Assembly: GCF_021462225.1 (NCBI RefSeq)
Contig: NC_061796.1
Span: forward strand, 46,228,891-46,292,890
Direction: 5' to 3'
Length of the DNA stretch: 64,000 nucleotides
Origin: Girardinichthys multiradiatus
Taxonomy: Eukaryota > Chordata > Actinopteri > Cyprinodontiformes > Goodeidae
Below, piece by piece: positions 22,536 through 35,363 of the stretch. How positions within the stretch are numbered: position 1 is the first letter of the stretch; each line of letters starts with the position of its first letter. The translations under genes and the position numbers were made by a program. Under the pieces are notes generated by a model. It did not search any database. It was not told the DNA's origin and saw nothing but the letters and a program-made list of their open reading frames with translations.

Positions 22536-23486
22536 ATGTTAGTGGTTCTTTATCTTCTTCTGTGCCCCTAAACACATGTCAACTTTCCAGTTTATTTTTT
22601 TAAGAAGTTTTTTTTTATCTTGTAAGCTAACTAAAAAGAAGCTATAATAATTAAGTTTAATGATACAGCTTATTGCCACGCCTCTACACAAACAGGATGA
22701 AAACCCTTTTCATTCTTCATATTGGCCTTTACTTTTAAAACCTCAATGTCAAACATGTTTTATATATTCCTTTTCCAACTGTTAAAGATAAAGTAATCAT
22801 TCCTCCTGTCAGTTAATTAGACTGAATTGTTTAGAAAAGTACAGTGAATGGATAGGATAATGTCTCACTAAAGCACACAGTACACGGGTAGCATCAGTCT
22901 GTATTAAAAGACACAAAGTCTAATAAAATAAAATATATTATTTTATCAGTCTCAAATTTATAAAAACATCTCCGAAGTAAATCCACTTTTTCAGTGAACC
23001 CAACTGCACACAATGAACAAAATAAGGGGTAGATCCAGCCATTGTCTATACCTGACAATAACACAGATGAGAATCCAATGTACAGACTAGCACTTTAGTT
23101 CCGGCGGAAAAGAGTCTACCACAATAGTTTGTAATTCAGAAGGGGTAGTTCAAACAATGAGGCAAAGGTCAAAGATCCAAGGGTACAAGGCAGAACGGCA
23201 AACACTGAAATGCTGACAAAAGTTGAGACAAACTAGTAAAGATGGGATGAACCCTGGAGGCTTGAACAGGGGACAGGTAAATACAAATCCAGGTGAAATA
23301 AGGGCAGGATCAGAAAGACACCTGGACAGGGAGCGAAGAGAAACAATACGTATAGCAACCAAAGCACAATAACAGGCATGGCAATACACTCAAAAAATAT
23401 GTTGGACTTACTCAAGTGGTTCCACATACCTTTGTTAAGTAGAAGTTAATTAGCCAGGTTTTGTATGATATACTCAACAGACCACT
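22536..23486. other. Intergenic, possible LTR-like scrap
   Basis: No gene seen. 23000-23390 is rich in 'ggacaggtaaatacaaatccagg' / 'ggcaaacactgaaatgctgac' phrases typical of fish LTR-like repeats read on the minus strand. Limits could not be set. Confidence 0.3.
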
Positions 23487-25528
23487 CCTTGAACCGCCAC
23501 CTTAACGTGGTGGAGGGGTTTGAGTGCTCAAATGATCCTAGAGGCTATGTTGTCTGGGGCTTAAATGCCCCTGGTAGGGTCTCCCATGGCTCTAGGTGAG
23601 GGGTCAGACAAAGAGCGGTTCAAGAATCCCTCATGATGAGTACAGAATCGAGGCACGTGATGTCGCCCGGTACGGCGGAGCCGGGGTCCCACCCTGGAGC
23701 CAGTCCCACCCTGGAGCCAGGCCTGGGGTCGGGACTCGTCTGAGAGCGCCTGGTGGCCGGGATGCTCCTCGCGGGACCTGGCCGGGCCAAGCCCGAATGA
23801 GGGACGCGAGACCATCCCCCAGTGGGCCCACCACCTGCAGGGGGAACCGTGAGGGACCGGTGCAAAGAGGATTGGGCGGCGGACGTGCTGGATAGTGCCC
23901 CTCCTGGGGATGAAGGTGGAGACCTCGGCGGCCCGATCCCCGGATGCTTAGGCTGGCTCTAGGGACGTGGAATATCACCTCGCTGGGGGGGAAGGAGCCT
24001 GAGCTGGTGGTCGAGAGATATCGACTAGAAATAGTCGGCCTCGCCTCCATGCATGGCGTGGGCTCTGGAACCCATCTCCTTGAGAGGGGCTGGACTCTCT
24101 TCTACTCTGGAGTAGCCCGCGGGGAGAGGCGCCGGGCTGGTGTGGGTTTGCTTGTTGCCCCCCAGCTCAGCTGTCTCGTGTTGGGGTTTACCCCAGTGGA
24201 TGAGAGGGTCGCATCCCTGCGCCTTCGGGTTGGGGAGAGGTCTCTGACTATCATTTCGGCCTACGGGCCGAGTGGTAGTGCGGAGTACCTGGCCTTCTTG
24301 GTGTCCCTGTCGGGGGTGCTGGATAGTGCCCCTCCCGGGGACTCCATTATTCTGCTGGGGGACTTCAACGCCCACGTGGGAAACGACAGTGACACCTGGA
24401 GAGGCGTGATTGGGAGGAATGGCCTCCCCGATCTGAATCCAAGCGGTGTTTTGTTATTGGACTTCTGTGCTAGTCACGGATTGTCCATAACGAACACCAT
24501 GTTCAAACATAAGGGTGTCCATCAGTGCACTTGGCACCAGGATACCCTAGGCAGGAGGTCGATGATCATCAGACCTTCGGCCGCATGTTTTGGACACTCC
24601 GGTGAAGAGAGGGGCTGAGCTGTCCACTGATCACCACCTGGTGGTGAGTTGGATCCGCTGGAGGAGAAAGCCGGACAGACTTGGCAGGCCCAAGCGCATA
24701 GTGAGGGTCTGCTGGGAACGTCTGGCAGAGCCCTCGGCCAGGGATGTATTCAACTCTCACCTCCGGGAGAGCTTTGACCAGATTCCAAGGGATGTTGGAG
24801 ACATAGAGTCCGAATGGACCATGTTCTCCACATCTTTGTCGATGCTGCTGCCCATAGCTGCGGCAGTAAGGTCTGCGGCGCCTGTCGCGGCGGCAATCCC
24901 AGAACCTGGTGGTGGACACCAGAAGTAAGGGACGCTGTCAAGCTGAAGAAGGAGTCCTGTCGGCTGTGGTTGGCTTGTGGGACTCCTGAGGACGCTGACG
25001 GGTACCGTGGGGCCAAGCGTGCCGCGGCCCGGGCGGTGGCAGAGGCAAAAACTCGGACCTGGGAGGAGTTCGGTGAGGCCATGGAGAAGGACTACCGGTT
25101 GGCCCCGAAGCGATTCTGGAAAACCGTCCGGCGCCTCAGGAGGGGGAAGCAGTGTTTCGCCAACACCGTTTACAGTGGGTGTGGGGAGCTGCTGACCTCG
25201 ACTGGGGACATTATCGGCCGGTGGAAGGAGTACTTCGAGGATCTCCTCAATCCTGCCATCACGCATTCCCTGGTGGAAACAGAGGCTGGGGACTCGGGGT
25301 TGGACTCTTTCATCACCCAGGCTGAAGTCGCCGAGGTGGTTAAAAAGCTCCGCGGTGGCAAGGCTTCGGGGTTGGATGAAATCCGCCCTGAGTACCTCAA
25401 GTCTTTGGATGTTGTGGGGCTGTCATGACACACCTCTTCAACATTGCGTGGCGGACGGGGACAGTGCCTTTGGATTGGCAGACTGGGGTGGTGGTCCTCC
25501 TTCATAAGAAGGGTGACCGGAGGGTTAA
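23487..25528 (+). pseudogene. APE-type non-LTR element, 5' half (3'-truncated copy)
   Basis: This copy keeps the 5' region (starting 'ccactccttgaaccgccacc') and an endonuclease/exonuclease/phosphatase domain: [42 protein letters not shown]. It continues through the linker ([16 protein letters not shown]...) to the start of RT (GLDEIRPEYLK; MTHLFNIAWRTGTVPLDW in a shifted frame) and stops abruptly near 25528. Frameshifts occur near 24560 and 24890. Losing the 3' rather than the 5' half is unusual for a LINE and points to later deletion. It is the highest-GC stretch in its neighbourhood. Confidence 0.85.
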
Positions 25529-26196
25529 AAGTATAAGTGAAAAATCTAAATGCTTTTACTGTTATGTAACTAATTTAAAGAGCATTTAACATAAAATTAT
25601 AAAGTGCCACAGCATTTTTTTTCTGTCACTGAACATATTGTCACTAAATTAAAACAGTTTTGAGGTCTAAGCTCCAGTAATGGCAAGGGCTATGTAAGGG
25701 CAGGGGTCAGAATCTTTAACTGGTTGAAATAGCAGCAGAACAACCACAGTATGATAAAGTGTCTTTGCAGGATACTATGTAAATGTTTATGAGAACACCA
25801 GAATCTTTTACCCAGTAGGGTTGACAGAGGCTGCAATGAAAGGCAATTTATAGCAGTTTCAGTTGCTATAAGCTGCCTTATAGCAACTTATTGCAACTGA
25901 ATCTGCTGTACACACAGTTTGACACCTAATAAGTAAAATCATGACATGAAGAAATCTCAAACAATCTTATGTCTGTGGGTCAAATTAACAAACTCTTACG
26001 GAGGACTTCACAAGAGCATCAGCAGGCCAAATTTGTTCCCAGGTTAGTAGTTTATTACTACTTCTTTAGAGTTCAATTTGAAACATCTACTTTCAGGTAA
26101 AACAGTCAAATCTACCACTCAAGTAAAAAGGGTAACAAACACATTTCAGCACACTGAATGGCCCCCAGGTCACAACATTGCAATGGTTTCATGCTG
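25529..26196. other. No gene recognised
   Basis: 'gtcactaaattaaaacagttttgaggtctaagctcc' at about 25640 resembles the ends of the hAT-like repeats at 12140 and 18072. Otherwise unremarkable. Confidence 0.35.
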
Positions 26197-26621
26197 TGAT
26201 GGAAATTCTTGCAGTAAGCATTCCACAGTGTATGACCTTTGGGTTACCTCACTCCTCAGAGCATCTGTGTTAAGAGGAAGAAGCTGTAAAAGCCATTATC
26301 AGAAGTTTAATGGTTAAGACCCATTTGTTAGGGTGATGCCTCGGGAAGGACAGATGGGTTCCTAGATAACCTTCTCACCTCTGAACCCGAGAAGGGTCTG
26401 GGGTCATAAAACACAGACTCTTTGAAGTTGTGATAACACTGTCATGTTCTGGTATAAATACTGTGTGTAAATGTTGATCGGGGCTCGGTTTCACTGACTA
26501 ACCTCAGTGTCAGGGTCTTCAAACGCTGAATGCCTTTGAATAAAATTTATAAAGACAAAGTCTGGATTTTCTCTTGTTATGAGCCAACTTCTACCCACTT
26601 TGATAAGAAAATTTCACAACA
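26197..26621 (+). mobile_element. Retroviral LTR, copy 1
   Basis: About 425 bp from TGATGGAAATTCTTGC to TTTCACAACA. Inside are 'ggtataaatactgtgtgtaa' (TATA box) and 'tgcctttgaataaaatttataaagacaaag' (AATAAA polyadenylation signal, then the U5-like end). A second copy lies at 52991-53406 on the opposite strand. Immediately after comes a tRNA-primer-binding-like stretch 'agcgtcacgaacagg'. An endogenous retrovirus LTR is the best reading. Confidence 0.72.
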
Positions 26622-27100
26622 ATTTTAGCGTCACGAACAGGATCTAATGTGCCAGAAGAGACCGCAGGATGGGACACGGACGCCTGGCCAGCCTGGAGAC
26701 GTTGTCCTCAGTCCACTTCCATATTATGGAGAGGAGTCCGGGTGCCCGCCTGCGGCTTCTGGCCGATTGGATCCGAACTATTTATTATTTGTATTACACA
26801 TTAACCATCATCTCCTAACTAATTAATTAGGTTCCAGAGTTGCGAGAGGGAAGACATCAGCTGAGGGCCCAGTTACCCTGCAAAAGGAATGGCAGGGAGG
26901 TTCTCATTGGTAACAATAAGATAAAGCAAAACACAGGGTTTTGCGGTTGGTTTTTAGCAATTTTCTACACCTCATAAAGGAGAAAAGCCAGACGGCAGAC
27001 GTGCCGCTGAACGGGTAAAAAAAAAATGGTTCCGGAACCTTGAGGCATCAGGGGTGCCTCCTTCTTCAGACTCTGATTTATAAAATAATGAAAGGAAAAA
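26622..27100 (+). other. Retroviral leader remnant
   Basis: Primer-binding-like sequence right after the LTR, then GC-richer untranslated DNA with 'gaggagtccgggtgcccgcctgcgg' and 'gccagacggcagacgtgccgc'. No gag or pol ORF follows before ordinary AT-rich DNA, so the provirus is truncated behind its leader. Confidence 0.5.
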
Positions 27101-29829
27101 GTGGGGATGATTGTGTTAAATGTGCTTTAATTTGGAAGATAAGTTTGGTTTTTCACAGCGTGGAAGTTTGAGTGTAAATAAGTTAAATAGTTTAAATAGT
27201 TTCAAGTAAAACAGTTGATGGAAAAATAAAAAACATAAGAAAAAGATTAAAAAGCACAGAGTGCATCAATTAAGGGGTTAAAGAGTTAAAACTTTCCTGA
27301 AGGAAGTTTCGTTTGTCTTAAATATTGCGATCAGTCGGAAAAGAAGGTAAAAAAGTGAAAAGGGACATTAGAGATGCGAAAAGAAAGTTGTTTTAGAAAG
27401 GAGTATAGTTCATGTTATGGAAGGAAGGAAGGATGACTGACTGATATTTCTTTGTACAAAATCTGAACCTATACTAAACTTTTCATCTGCCTCTCTCACA
27501 CACATATACACACATATATGGGATTTGAGTTCAACATCTGCGTTTTTGAGTCTGGATTTTAGAAACCTGCCCTTCTCCATGGCTACTCCATCAGAGACGC
27601 TTCTTCAGCACGGCCTGAAAGAGAGAGATCTGCCTTCCTGCCTGCCTGCTTGTTGCAAATCACAGTGTGAGTTTCCACCAAAACGAAACTCAGAAGAAGT
27701 CTGGACCCACTGAGATGGACAACGATCCATGCTGCTGCAGATCCAGAAGAGCAATACACTGGATTTATATTGAAAGCACATCTTATGTGGGCAGAAGAGA
27801 AACAGGCCAGAGCAAAGTTCTTTCTCCCTCCTGGAGAAGTTAAAGTGGACAAAGAATGATTGAATGTCTCACCAACAGACCTGGGAAGGGCCTGGTTGTT
27901 TTTTGGACTGATAGAGGACTCTGTGCCATGACAGTCTGACTCTGGAGCGATTTAGAAACTGATGGGGGTAACGTACAAACACACACACATTTGCATAAAT
28001 CTTTTCCTATTTTCTGCAATGAAGAACGCTTATTAACCGCTGCTCATGTGATGCTTGCTTGACGTTGACAGATATAGCGGGTTAAAATATTATTTTAGGG
28101 TTAGAAAAGTATCTTCAAAAGGGTGATAACTTAACTCATTTGATACTTTCCAGTTAATTCTTTTAGAGAAACAAGTTCTCTTTCGTCGTGGAATATTCAG
28201 GGTCAATTATTCTAGTTATTAAAATTTATTAAAAGCAGAGGAAGTAACAACATCTCCAAAACTCAGCAGTAACCAAGTGTTTCTATGTTATTCTCAGGAC
28301 AGATCTCATGAAGGAGTATTTTTAAAACCCAGCGAATGCGTAAAACCTGATGGGTTTCTCCTTCAGGTGTTATTCTCTGTTGTCAGAGTTTGTTTCCCAT
28401 AAATCTAATGGGTAGAGACCTCATTAAAACAGGCTTAGTTCTACTGCAGATGGTCTTCATACAGTCTCTGACACAGTATTTACAGTTTGGTGCAGTTTTT
28501 GTCCGCAAGTGCTAACTGACGCTTATGGAAGGTACAAATTCATTGTTTTTCACAGCAGCTGCTGGGAAGAGGTTATATTAGGTTTTTTCTTCCCTCTTCT
28601 GATTCATGCAGCGTGTTGATTTACACAAGTCCTTATATCAAGTCCTGACAAAAAACTATTAAAGGTTTGGTTCTGCAGTTTCCTTTTTTCTCCCTTTGGA
28701 GAAAGAAAGGAAACCTAATCAGTTCTGTGCTGCACAGAAATATTAAAACACTTGTTGTTTTCTAAAATATCAGCAGCTAAAACATTTTAAACTTTTGAGA
28801 GTAATTGGTTTTGTTAAACACATTTTCCTTGGTAAAACAAACCTTTAAAATGAGAATGAAAAATTGGGTTATTTAGAAAGAATCTGATTGGACAGTGGTA
28901 CCACACATAAATTTAACTAATCTCATGCTTCCTAAAAGACTCTGCATAGAAAAGGCCTTCAGAACCGTGGAGTTATTTTCCACCACAGTAACAAGTTGTT
29001 TAAGCATGCTTTTTCTTTATTTTAAAACAGATCTGTATTTTTTGTTTTGTTTTGTTTTTGGCTTTTTAACATAATGATTGTCTGAAGCTTCTTATGAACT
29101 GGGTTAGAAGCAAATATGATCTGAGGTAAATTAGGAGCTGTGAACTAATAATTTTAAATCTGATTATTGTCCAAGCAGAAATAATATATTTAGCCAATCC
29201 TTCAATCTCTGCAGAAAGTTAACACCATTGTTCAATGCAGTAGTACTCAACTTGTGGTTCCTGGACTCCTGAAGCCCGTAAGCCATAGATTTTGGGTCCA
29301 TAAAATTATAAGACTTAATTAAAGGTAGGCCGATTACTTATTAAAATAGATCTAAGCCAATGATGAGTTCCAGTCATTTGTTGGCTTTGAAATGCAATAA
29401 TACTCAAAATTTCTACTCTGGGGAACACAGATTGGGGTTGAAGAGTTTTGTTTTGGAACCAAGGTTAGGATTTTTATAACAGAATCAAGACAAGTAAAAT
29501 CCTTCATTTTAGGAAAAGAAAAGAAATAAAGGCCCTCTCAACACTAAAGAGGATGGTCGGCTCAAACTCCAGTCTCCTTGTTTGATTTCTTAGGGTTTAA
29601 AGATTAAAATAATACATATGAGTAGAAAGGTACACAAGGTGATTTCAGATTACTAAGAGATAAAATATTGGAACATTTATCAGCATTTGGATTGTAAAAG
29701 AGGGGTTCTAGTAATATCTATCTATCTATCTATCATTGTTCACTCATTAAGTGAAACACATTATATAGATTAACTGCACACCAACTGATGTTTTCAAGTC
29801 TTTATTTTCAAATTTTTCTTTTTTTTTTA
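27101..29829. other. Long stretch without recognisable genes
   Basis: Small ORFs (for example 27525-27713) show no domain or splice context. A short (CTAT)n microsatellite lies at 29717-29735. It may contain eroded retroviral interior, but no motif supports that. Confidence 0.4.
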
Positions 29830-29914
29830 CCGTGTCCTGTCCGGCAGAGTAGCGCTCAGAAGTGTTGCCTGGTGGGCCAAAAAGAAGCCCACCAGATTTG
29901 CTTTCACAAGTGGA

Positions 29915-29959
<45 letters not shown>

Positions 29960-30190
29960 TAATTTAAAAACTACTTTGGGATTATTTCATGTGCAATGGA
30001 CACGGAAATGAAAAGGGAAAGAAGAAGCAAGAAAGAGAGAGAGGTGGGGCAAAAAGGAAATCAGGGGAGAAGAGGGGAATAAGAAGGACAAAGAGATTAC
30101 AAGAACACCCTAGAAGACTGCATCTACACCTGCAAAAACATATTTGACAGCAGGATTGTTACCGAAAATGCACGGTACTAATAAATGCAA
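29830..30190 (+). repeat. Interspersed element end, inverted relative to 57900-58140
   Basis: 'ccgtgtcctgtc-ggcagag-agcgctc', 'cccaccagattt-ctttcacaagtggagca' and 'ctactttgggattatttc' are all present as reverse complements at 57985-58140. They are followed in both by 'ggacac-gaaa-gaaaaggga'. The copy here carries an (AT)n run at 29917-29955. Probably one end of a larger transposon of unknown class. Confidence 0.55.
29917..29955. repeat. (AT)n microsatellite
   Basis: Uninterrupted AT dinucleotide run of about 19 units inside the repeat at 29830-30190. Confidence 0.97.
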
Positions 30191-30479
30191 GATGTATTTA
30201 GTGGCGAATGCAGCTCAATACAGAACATCTGTGTATCTGTTAACACCTGCATCCAAAAATGTATGTTTGGATGCTTGTTGCATTTGTTTTATATAGGGTT
30301 TCTCCATAAAAATGAGCAATAGCAAGTATGAGGAGCCACAGACCTGCCCCCTGGACCTGAGACAGACACAGAGGAGATCTGAGCCACAGATATCCAAATA
30401 TCATATGCAGAAACGAGTCCTACTACAGAAATCTTTTATTTAAACATATTCCCTTTTTTGAGGTGAGAAAACACATTTG

Positions 30480-30835
30480 GCAGTTTTGGCACATTTAGCT
30501 AAATTGCACCAAAATGCTAGCTCTTCCTGGCATATTGCCCTCTAAAATGTATGTGGAACAAATATGCTTCAAGTAATTCAGTCCAGATCAGTCCACTATT
30601 TGATGTTGATAAATACAACCAAAGACTTATTTTAGGATATAAAAAGAATTTTCATGGTGTTTTGCAATGTTCATTTACTGAAGAATTTTGCCAAGGCTCA
30701 TAAAAGTTTGAGTTTTTGTTTGTTTAATCACAAACAAATCAGACATAGTGACCATTGGAATAATGGTTCCACTGGAAAAATGTTCTTTTATTTCTTACCT
30801 TCATGCGGGTAACAAACATTTGCATTTAGGAAGGG
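30480..30835. repeat. Interspersed repeat, copy 2 (pair of 17286-17590)
   Basis: Same ordered blocks as copy 1, with about 40 bp of extra sequence near 30600-30645. It lies just downstream of gene C, while copy 1 lies in intron 3 of gene B. Confidence 0.7.
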
Positions 30836-31223
30836 AGACAAATTAACATCGATGGCACTGAACTACATAACTAAGACACAAATAAACTACAAATCAAGGG
30901 GAAATACTAACAATGACCTAAGAGAAATAAAATCCAAATTTACAATGAACAAAACACAAGAATAAACTAAACACAAAGGGTATGAAATAATGGCAACACC
31001 TTTCTAACAATAATGAGCACAGGGAAACAAACTGAATAAGGCAAGACCTTAAGAACATAATGAAAAACAAGGAAAATGATCAAAAACAAATAACTAAAAC
31101 CCAAATATCTCTGGATCATGACAAAAACACCAATCCGAACATATGTTTAAAATCTGATGACATGCGGTAGATAAGCTGTTCCATGTGCAGCATGAAGGAG
31201 GGACAGAATAGGTTTGGTGTGAA

Positions 31224-34200
31224 CTAAAAATGCACTTCAAAGGCTTCCTGCTCACAGATGACTTTGGTCCAGTTTGCAGGAGTTGCTTGGCTCCAACTCT
31301 TTGTGTGATACAGCCACACATACATAATCACTGTATATGAGCCAGTTGAATCTAGTTCATCTATCCAGAACCTTCAAATGAGAAACGCAAACCTCAGTAA
31401 GTGACGAATAAAATAGAAATCCTTCACACACATAATTTAACACAGTGAAGTGTAACACATGCCAGGAAAGAAAAACCAAGAACAGTTTTGTTTACAGCCA
31501 GTTTTCCACTGACTTTAAAACATTTTGCATAGAAAAAAAAACAAAAAAAAAACGCTCTTTAGACACAGATATGGCACCTCTCATTTTACCAATTACCATT
31601 ATTCCCAGTGTCAGGAAAAAACTACATCTAATTCTATGACATTAGGCATGAATGCCTTATAAATAAAAAAAAAAACAAGTGAAGTTGCATTTGTTGCATT
31701 TATTAATTCTTAAATAATATATTCTGATATATTATTTTTGGATGCATGGATTTGGAAAACGTCTTCCATCACTCTGAGATATGTAGAATTGTGGCTTTAG
31801 CGCTTATAATTATAATAGTTAACTAATGTCAAACAACAGCTGCAACTGCACTCCTTACCCTGACCCTCACAGTACAACAACTCAAAGCATCTGTTTTCTA
31901 TAACATCTCAATTCTTGCATGAACTCACAGGGTTTTGGTGCCTATCTCCAGCAGTGGTTCCATATGCTTCAAAAATGAAACCTTTTTATTATTATATTTA
32001 TTTTATGGAATATTCCAGAGAAACCAAGAAACATAATGTGCTGGTAATTTGTGTATGAAAATATCCAGTCTTTGAACTTTAGATATTTAGTATCTAAAAT
32101 TATTTAAATACATTCAAAAACTCACCAGAATCATGTAAACATTAAATTAATCAGATTTCTTTATCTGAGGTGAAACCTCTTACCCGAGAGTGTAATTATG
32201 ACCATCACCCAAGATCATGTTGTCAGTGTTTTGTTGCCTCAGCCAGTAGTAGTCTGTGGTTTGTTGGTTAATGAGGAATACCTGTAAGTCATAATATTGT
32301 TTTGAAAAATGAAATTCTGGAGATTTAAACTTGTGAAACTGATGTTGGGACTGACTTGTTCTTGCAGGTTCATAATACCAAACAGTTTTATGATTCTGTT
32401 CTGACAGTACCGCTGACTTTGTTCCCAGCTTATTTTGGAATCACTGTCATCACTGAACAGGTAGCATGATTTATTGAACGACATCCAGCCTTTCGGACAC
32501 AGCTGACATTCTGCAGTCAGTGACAACGAATTAGTGTCAGATTTACTGCCGAGTTGGAGAGATTACAACAAATAGTAACCTTGGAACATCAAACATTTGC
32601 TTACATACAGTTTAGCCCAAACTTATTCATACTCCTGCAGATTCAAAATACAATTTTTATTTTATTTCAACCAAGAAGTTTGTTACTAATAAAAATTAGA
32701 TTAGACATATCTTAAAAGATAATTGCTAAAAAGGTTTTATCATATTTCCACTGGGATTTGATGATTTATCAATAATGATGAGCTTGCGTCTTTGAGGTTG
32801 GAATGCTTCATTTCTAACTCTATCAGACTGCACTCAGGACTTTGGCTGGGCTACTCCAAAAAGCAAAAATGTCTTCCAGTCAGGAGAAACATGTGGGTTT
32901 AAACCTGAATCTGCATCATGATGGGCTTAACTGTACATGTTTTAAAACATCATCTAACCTTAACCGATCTTCATAGTAAGGTACTCACTTTGGTCTGGGC
33001 AGTATTCATTTACCGGAAAGGTGTCGAATGACAGCATGTATTTAAGTGTTTGGCTGTGTATGTCCAGTAGCTCAGTGTGTCTTCTGATGTCTTTTTCCTG
33101 TTGTTTCATTTCCCAACTGCCTTTAAATGAGAGGAAACAGAAGGAAAAATCAAACAAGCCTTTTTTCTGTTCTCCTGACGACAGAATTTCTGCTGAGCTG
33201 CAGTAGACTAATCAATGAAAGCACAAGTTCTGTGACTCTAAGGCCTTCTAACTGATTTGTTGGACTAAAATGACATAATGAAAGTTAAGTGTAAGGACAA
33301 AAATACTTACCCCAGGAGATGAGTCCAAAGCTCACCAGCAGCAGGACACAAAGTATCCCCACAGAAACCGGCAGCAGACGGGAGGAAGAACAAACTGGTC
33401 TGTTATTATCTGTTTGTAAAGAATAAACCCAGATATCTTAATAGAATCATTGTTATAACAAAAGGATGAAAGTATTTATTTACAACACTCTGAAATATAT
33501 TTCCTGAGATAGTATTTTTTCAAAAGCCCTAAATGTGAATTCTGATACATTTTCCACAATTGCTGCATTTTCTGCTTTTAGATAAATATTAACCTCTTGT
33601 AACCCAAGGTGTTTTTGTGAAGTTTGTGCTGAAAATTACATGGCCAAATATAATTGAGTTTTTCTCAGCAATTACAAACTCTATTTAAATAAGCTTGGTG
33701 TGAAATTAAAGGTAACACTCTGGAGATTCAATCAGAAGTGTAAATATCACAGTTGCAACTATTGTTTCAGAGATAATGAGGATGCCATAACTGCCATAAT
33801 TGTTCCTGTATTGTACAATATATAAACCTTTAAGAAATATCATGAAGAAGGCTACAAACTTTAGAAAACCCTAAATCCACTTGTGGACATTACCTGTGCA
33901 AAGTTTAATGCAGCTGAGGTGAACTAAAGCAAAGTTACAGAGGTTTTAGTAAAGACATACATAAGCGTTTTTACCATTTGCAAAAGTGGATATTTCTTGT
34001 GTTTTTACTTAAAAAATGTAATAAGCTACTTTTTACATGTCTAAAACAGCCTGTTTTTGATTTTTGTTTTGTTTTGTTTTGTTATTATTACTCACATCTA
34101 TTTTTTAATCATTTTCAATAGAACAAGAAAATGCTATGTTGAATCATACTGGAGCACATTTATTGAACAGGAAGCACCAGTGTAAAAAAAAAAAATCAAT

Positions 34201-34585
34201 CTTCGCAATAAAATACGTAACAGCTTCGCTAAAAATAAAATAAAATAAATTTATTGACCACTAGGAATGAATGTGTGTTCACCACACCTGTTTTACCGGG
34301 CAGGTATGTAGAGGCTAATTACTGATGCAAATCTTCCACTGTGTGGCTTACAAATCCATTTATTACGGGACATCATGACGCACTAGTGTAAAAAGAAAAT
34401 CAATCTTTAAACGTATTTCGCAATAAAAATTTAAATTACATACCTTTCAAGCAGCAGAACTGCATAATCCAGCTCACCATAACATCTTTGTCTTCAGATG
34501 AGGAATTTTCTGCACTGACTTCAGTACCGCAGTCCATTGTAGATAGCTCCAAATCTTCGTTGTAGAACTTTGTGTGGGAAGCCAT
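31224..34585 (-). CDS. C-type lectin-like type II receptor, gene C (six exons)
   Basis: Exons 34585-34444, 33409-33311, 33120-32989, 32510-32356, 32281-32184 and 31371-31224 join in frame to 257 codons, with the same phases as genes B and D. Exon 1 differs from the others: a 47-residue acidic, Ser-rich tail starting MASHTKFYNEDLEL and ending MQFCCLK, spliced at AAAG/GTATGT. Exon 2 is the membrane helix (LLPVSVGILCVLLLVSFGLI). The neck is the shortest of the array (about 43 residues, ending FPVNEYCPDQ). The CTLD reads KCQLCPKGWMSF, CYLFSD, RYCQNR (C1), NMILGDGHNYTLG, and ends KVICEQEAFEVHF (C4). C2 and C3 are absent. The exon 4 donor is GTCAGT, weaker than GTGAGC in gene D. Intron 4 is only 74 bp. 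Probably an immune-type membrane receptor; ligand unknown. Confidence 0.8.
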
Positions 34586-35289
34586 TGTGTTTCAAAAACA
34601 AACACACGAACACGCGAAATGATAACCACAGCGCATAAACAGCCAGAGGTAGGAAGGTGCGGTGCGCAACAGCTGTGACTGCGCCTTGCGCTACAGCGTG
34701 CTCACTGTTTATAAAAGCCTGCATTACGCGCGCCAATAAATCGAGTTTGGATTGGCCGAATTGCACAAATGACCCCTCCTTTTTATCCTTAGAGCCAGTA
34801 GAGTAAAGTTATATACACGTCTTTCACGTCAATCCCACCAATCAGGAAGCAGAGGCCGAGATTTCCGGTGAAACCATTTTGTAGAGTGCCTTTACTTCCT
34901 GCATTTTTCTGATTCAACTGCTTGTTGTTTAAACCGTGTTTGGTGTTCGTAGAAATGGTTTATATCAGCTTTTAGCCAAGAGTTTGATGTTTCAGAGGAT
35001 ACCACACATGTCTATGTTTAAGTAAGGGAAATTTGAGCAATAAACATAGAAAAAAAAGGAACCTGGAGCTTTCCCCGTTTCCAGGGAGGTGGGGCTTAAG
35101 TTAATAAAACAATAAACATCTGAGGGAAGGAAATAAGGAAAGAATAAATTCACAAATGTTTACATTTGGTGTTTGAGATGAGATGAGATGGCTTTATGTG
35201 ATTTTTCTGTCAACTTAAACTAATCACAAACTAAAAATATCACAAGTCTTCTCCAATAAAAATAATTGTTATAGAATGATTTCTGTGCT

Positions 35290-35363
35290 TATAGAAACAT
35301 GGAAGTGATTTCCAGCTCTGGTGTGTCCTTCTATATTTCTTCAGTAATGCTGTTTACATCCAT
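35290..35363 (-). pseudogene. Decayed alternative first exon of a lectin-like receptor
   Basis: ATG at 35363 reads MDVNSITEEI and then TAG. Gene B exon 1 reads MDVNSSSEAIYENTQELE over the same DNA backbone, and the remnant continues KDTPELE after the stop. The splice donor has been lost (GAAATCACTT in place of GAAAAAGGTAGG). It lies about 800 bp upstream of the start of gene C in the same orientation, so it is probably the ancestral first exon of that gene or of a deleted neighbour. Confidence 0.7.

Noticed and set aside
34521..34766. 81-aa minus-strand ORF across the first exon of gene C
   Set aside because: Wrong frame; the frame starting at 34585 fits the donor AAAG/GTATGT and the phase of exon 2.
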